Below, in pieces: positions 14,524 through 16,295 of a stretch of DNA of 16,295 nucleotides. The first letter of the stretch is position 1, and each line of letters opens with the position of its first letter. The notes under the pieces are model-generated. The model made no database searches and was not told where the DNA came from. It saw only the letters and a list, made by a program, of their open reading frames with translations. Origin of the DNA: Pseudomonadota bacterium (lineage in GTDB: Bacteria > Pseudomonadota > Gammaproteobacteria > Burkholderiales > Burkholderiaceae_C); contig JAEWPH010000067.1 in assembly GCA_023460715.1 (NCBI GenBank), positions 1 through 16,295 on the forward strand, written 5' to 3'. The position numbers and the translations under genes are program-made.

Positions 14524-14526
14524 TTT

Positions 14527-14570
14527 AAATAGCTTTAAGCGCTTGTGGAATAAGCGCTGCAGGCCTATTT
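14527..14570. repeat. AT-rich palindromic repeat at the mtnN stop (Comamonadaceae-type element), probable terminator
   Basis: The core is AGCGCTT (14538-14544), loop GTGGAAT and AAGCGCT (14552-14558). Outer arms AAATAGC (14527-14533) and GCCTATTT (14563-14570) pair with one bulge. The T-rich end after the second arm gives terminator character. I recall very similar AGCGCTT...AAGCGCT palindromes flanked by ATAGC being frequent between genes in Acidovorax and relatives; the copy number here cannot be judged from one window. It starts three bases after the mtnN stop. Confidence 0.7.
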
Positions 14571-14925
14571 GGCATGAAATCTCTGCCCGGGGCCGTTGCT
14601 GTGGCGCCTGCGGTTCCGCACGGGCCCCAGCCAGCCAGCAGACGCCACGGGCGCGGCTGGCCGGTTGGTCGGCGTCGCATCCGTCCGGGCCAAGTGCCTA
14701 TATGTCAGGGGCGATCGCTGAAAGCAGCGGTGGCCGCGTGCCGCTCCAATAGGCCGCTCGGACACCTGCCGGGGTGGTTGCAGCACTCGACCGTCGGGTG
14801 AGCGCGCTCCGCGTTTGCCGACACCACGCCCACCGCGGCCTGTGGTGTTGCGCCCCCTGGCGGGCAGGTGCCCGCTGCATCGTCTTGCCGGACCGGGCAG
14901 GCTGAGCGCGGCACCGCTTTCAGGG
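14571..14925. other. Gene-free region between convergent mtnN and corA
   Basis: About 355 bases. ORFs of 60-84 codons cross it on both strands, but none has a ribosome site or recognisable protein character. A weak inverted repeat, ACACCAC (14821-14827) with GTGGTGT (14842-14848), lies near the end of corA without a T run. Nothing else is evident. It may be decayed sequence or hold an untranslated RNA, without positive evidence for either. Confidence 0.5.
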
Positions 14926-15912
14926 TTACTTCAACCAGCCCCGCTTGCGGAAGTACCACATCGGTCCCAGGGCGCTGGCCACCATCAGGGCCAGCGCATA
15001 CGGGTAGCCCAGGGACCAGTCCAGCTCGGGCATGAACTTGAAGTTCATGCCGTAGACGCTGGCGATCAGCGTGGGCGGCAGCAGCGCCACGCTGGCCACC
15101 GAGAAGATCTTGATGATCTTGTTCTGGTTGATGTTGATGAAGCCGACCGTGGCGTCCATCAGGAAGTTGATCTTGTCGAAGAGAAACGCCGTGTGGTTGT
15201 CCAGCGATTCGATGTCGCGCAGGATCTGGCGTGCCTCCTCGAACTGCTCTGCATTCAGCATCTTGCTGCGCATCATGAAGCTCACCGCGCGGCGCGTGTC
15301 CATGACGTTGCGGCGGATGCGGCCGTTCAAGTCTTCCTGGCGCGCGATGGCGCTCAGCACCTCGCCGGCGCGCGCATCGGTCACGTCGCCCGACAGCACC
15401 TGCGTGCTGACCTTCTCCAGCTCGTCGTAGATGTTCTCGAGCGTGTCGGCCGAGTATTCGGCATCGGCGTCGAACAGCTTGAGCAGCACTTCCTTGGCGT
15501 CCTCGATCAGGCCGGGCGCGCGGCGCGCACGCAGGCGCAGCAGGCGGAAGACGGGCACGTCCTCGTCGTGGATGGAGAACAGCACGCCCTTGCTCTTGAG
15601 CGTGTCGTTCACCAGGTTCAGGATGAAGGCCACGCGCACGGAGCGCGGCTGCTCGTCGTCGTCGATCAGAAAGTCGCTGCGGATGTGCAGCTCGCCGTTG
15701 TCTTCTTCGTAGAAGCGGGCGGATTCCTCGATGTCCTCGTCCATCGCATCCTCGGGGATGGACAGGCCGTAGTGCTGCTTGATCCAGCGCTTCTCTTCGA
15801 GCGAGGGGGATTCGAGGTCCACCCAGATGGGCTGGAACCGCGCGAGTTCTTCCAGGGAATCGATTTCTTCCTGGACCAGCCGGCCATTGGCCAGCGTAAA
15901 GATGTTGAGCAT
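14926..15912 (-). CDS. corA: CorA-type magnesium/cobalt transporter
   Basis: This 328-residue inner-membrane protein forms pentameric channels for Mg2+ (and Co2+/Ni2+) uptake. A large acidic cytosolic domain fills residues 1-260, including the long charged stalk helix. Two C-terminal helices follow (about 266-286 and 301-320), with the signature YGMN at 287-290 and the loop MPELDWSLGYP (294-304). The tail is basic, FRKRGWLK, as in E. coli CorA. The start at 15912 gives the conserved MLNIFTLANG, and GGGAG lies eight bases upstream; the frame is open to 16035, but that extension is Pro/Arg-rich and not conserved in character. A CATAAT -10-like element lies at 16058-16053 on the same strand. It is 185 bases from the DNA glycosylase gene, so it may have its own promoter. 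Confidence 0.96.
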   Translation of the reverse strand: MLNIFTLANGRLVQEEIDSLEELARFQPIWVDLESPSLEEKRWIKQHYGLSIPEDAMDEDIEESARFYEEDNGELHIRSDFLIDDDEQPRSVRVAFILNLVNDTLKSKGVLFSIHDEDVPVFRLLRLRARRAPGLIEDAKEVLLKLFDADAEYSADTLENIYDELEKVSTQVLSGDVTDARAGEVLSAIARQEDLNGRIRRNVMDTRRAVSFMMRSKMLNAEQFEEARQILRDIESLDNHTAFLFDKINFLMDATVGFININQNKIIKIFSVASVALLPPTLIASVYGMNFKFMPELDWSLGYPYALALMVASALGPMWYFRKRGWLK

Positions 15913-16052
15913 GGGCTCACTCCCGGTGTGTGTGCGTCGTCTGCGAGGGGGCGGGGGCGCTTTCAACCCGCGGCAGTCGGCGGCCGGGAGCTGAAAGCTA
16001 CCAACTGGGGTAGGTTTCCACGGAGCTGTCTCCAAAAAATTGCAAGCGGCGG

Positions 16053-16058
16053 ATTATG
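16053..16058 (-). promoter_or_regulatory. Possible -10 box of corA
   Basis: CATAAT (five of six to consensus) on the minus strand, about 140 bases before the corA ATG and just after the preceding glycosylase gene. No good -35 is seen at 16-18 bases, so the call is tentative. Confidence 0.35.
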
Positions 16059-16097
16059 GCACCGCCCTGTGTCCGGCGCTGCCGGTCGCAGCCCGGC

Positions 16098-16295
16098 TCA
16101 GGCCGTGCCGGCGGCGCTGCGCACGAGCGCCAGCGCGCGGCACAGATCGGCCCAGGCGGCCGCCTTGGCATCGGGCGCGCGCAGCAGGTAGGCCGGGTCA
16201 TAGCTCACCACGGCGGGCACGGCCGTGCCGTCCGGCGCGGTGATCTGGTGCACACCGGCGCGCAGCCGGCCCAGGGGTTCGCGGCTGCCCAGCAC
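16098..16295 (-). CDS. Uracil-DNA glycosylase, family 4 type, C-terminal fragment
   Basis: The last 65 codons of a minus-strand gene; the start is outside the window. LLG-type opening (LGSREPLGRLRAGVH), then VPAVVSYDPAYLLRAPDAKAAAWADLCRALALV, match the C-terminal end of family 4 (bacterial/archaeal iron-sulfur) uracil-DNA glycosylases, which remove uracil from DNA in base excision repair. The second active-site motif in this superfamily usually reads His-Pro; here the residue before Pro is Asp (codon at 16199-16197). The iron-sulfur cysteines and first motif would lie outside the window, so the family is recognised only from this end. It is upstream of corA on the same strand. Confidence 0.75.
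   Translation of the reverse strand: MLGSREPLGRLRAGVHQITAPDGTAVPAVVSYDPAYLLRAPDAKAAAWADLCRALALVRSAAGTA

Noticed and set aside
14574..14801. 75-codon ORF after mtnN
   Set aside because: Arg/Pro/Gly-rich with no hydrophobic or domain pattern, no ribosome site, and it begins inside a likely terminator region.
14819..14850. Inverted repeat ACACCAC/GTGGTGT as corA terminator
   Set aside because: Long 14-base loop, no T run in either direction, and 76 bases or more from the stop codon.
16022..16041. GGAG-CTGT-CTCC next to a run of A as a terminator
   Set aside because: Only a 4-bp stem, and the A run is on the wrong side for a minus-strand terminator and is A rather than T on the plus strand.
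14815..16191. 458-codon plus-strand frame antisense to corA
   Set aside because: Product is a Val/Gln/His-rich mirror of CorA, which is intact on the other strand.

Overview
This is a GC-rich chromosomal window in which almost every base is coding. The split three-gene proton-translocating transhydrogenase, the FadD and CorA sequences, the Calvin-type class II aldolase and a family of AT-rich inverted repeats together suggest a betaproteobacterium of the Comamonadaceae (Acidovorax-like). That assignment comes from recognising the proteins and was not tested by a search.

Layout. Positions 1-2458 (minus) hold an iron/heme-uptake unit: a TonB-dependent heme/hemoglobin-type receptor, followed downstream by the first 32 codons of a lipoprotein that runs off the window. 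A clear Fur box (2642-2660) overlaps the likely receptor promoter. Pyruvate kinase (2829-4265, plus) diverges from it. A DUF481 outer-membrane protein (4319-5107, minus, GTG start) converges on pyk and diverges from class II fructose-bisphosphate aldolase (5440-6504, plus), which ends in a good intrinsic terminator. The transhydrogenase cluster follows (6676-10506, plus): pntAA, a membrane-anchored helical protein of unknown function, pntAB, a tiny glycine-zipper membrane protein coupled by ATGA overlaps on both sides, then pntB. Long-chain acyl-CoA ligase (10650-12329) comes next. Touching its stop codon is an RCC1-type beta-propeller gene that appears to carry a one-base frameshift in a G run. 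MTA/SAH nucleosidase (13765-14523) follows, with a palindromic repeat at its stop codon. After a gene-free stretch, corA (14926-15912) and the 3' end of a family-4-type uracil-DNA glycosylase (16098 to the window end) lie on the minus strand.

How the genes fit together. Pyk and FbaA are central carbon enzymes, and their upstream regions share a near-identical 14-15 base motif in opposite orientation. Pnt makes NADPH from NADH using proton motive force. FadD activates fatty acids. The receptor and lipoprotein serve iron acquisition. The least explained parts are the two extra membrane proteins embedded in the pnt operon and the frameshifted RCC1 gene. I found no mobile element, CRISPR array, tRNA or rRNA.
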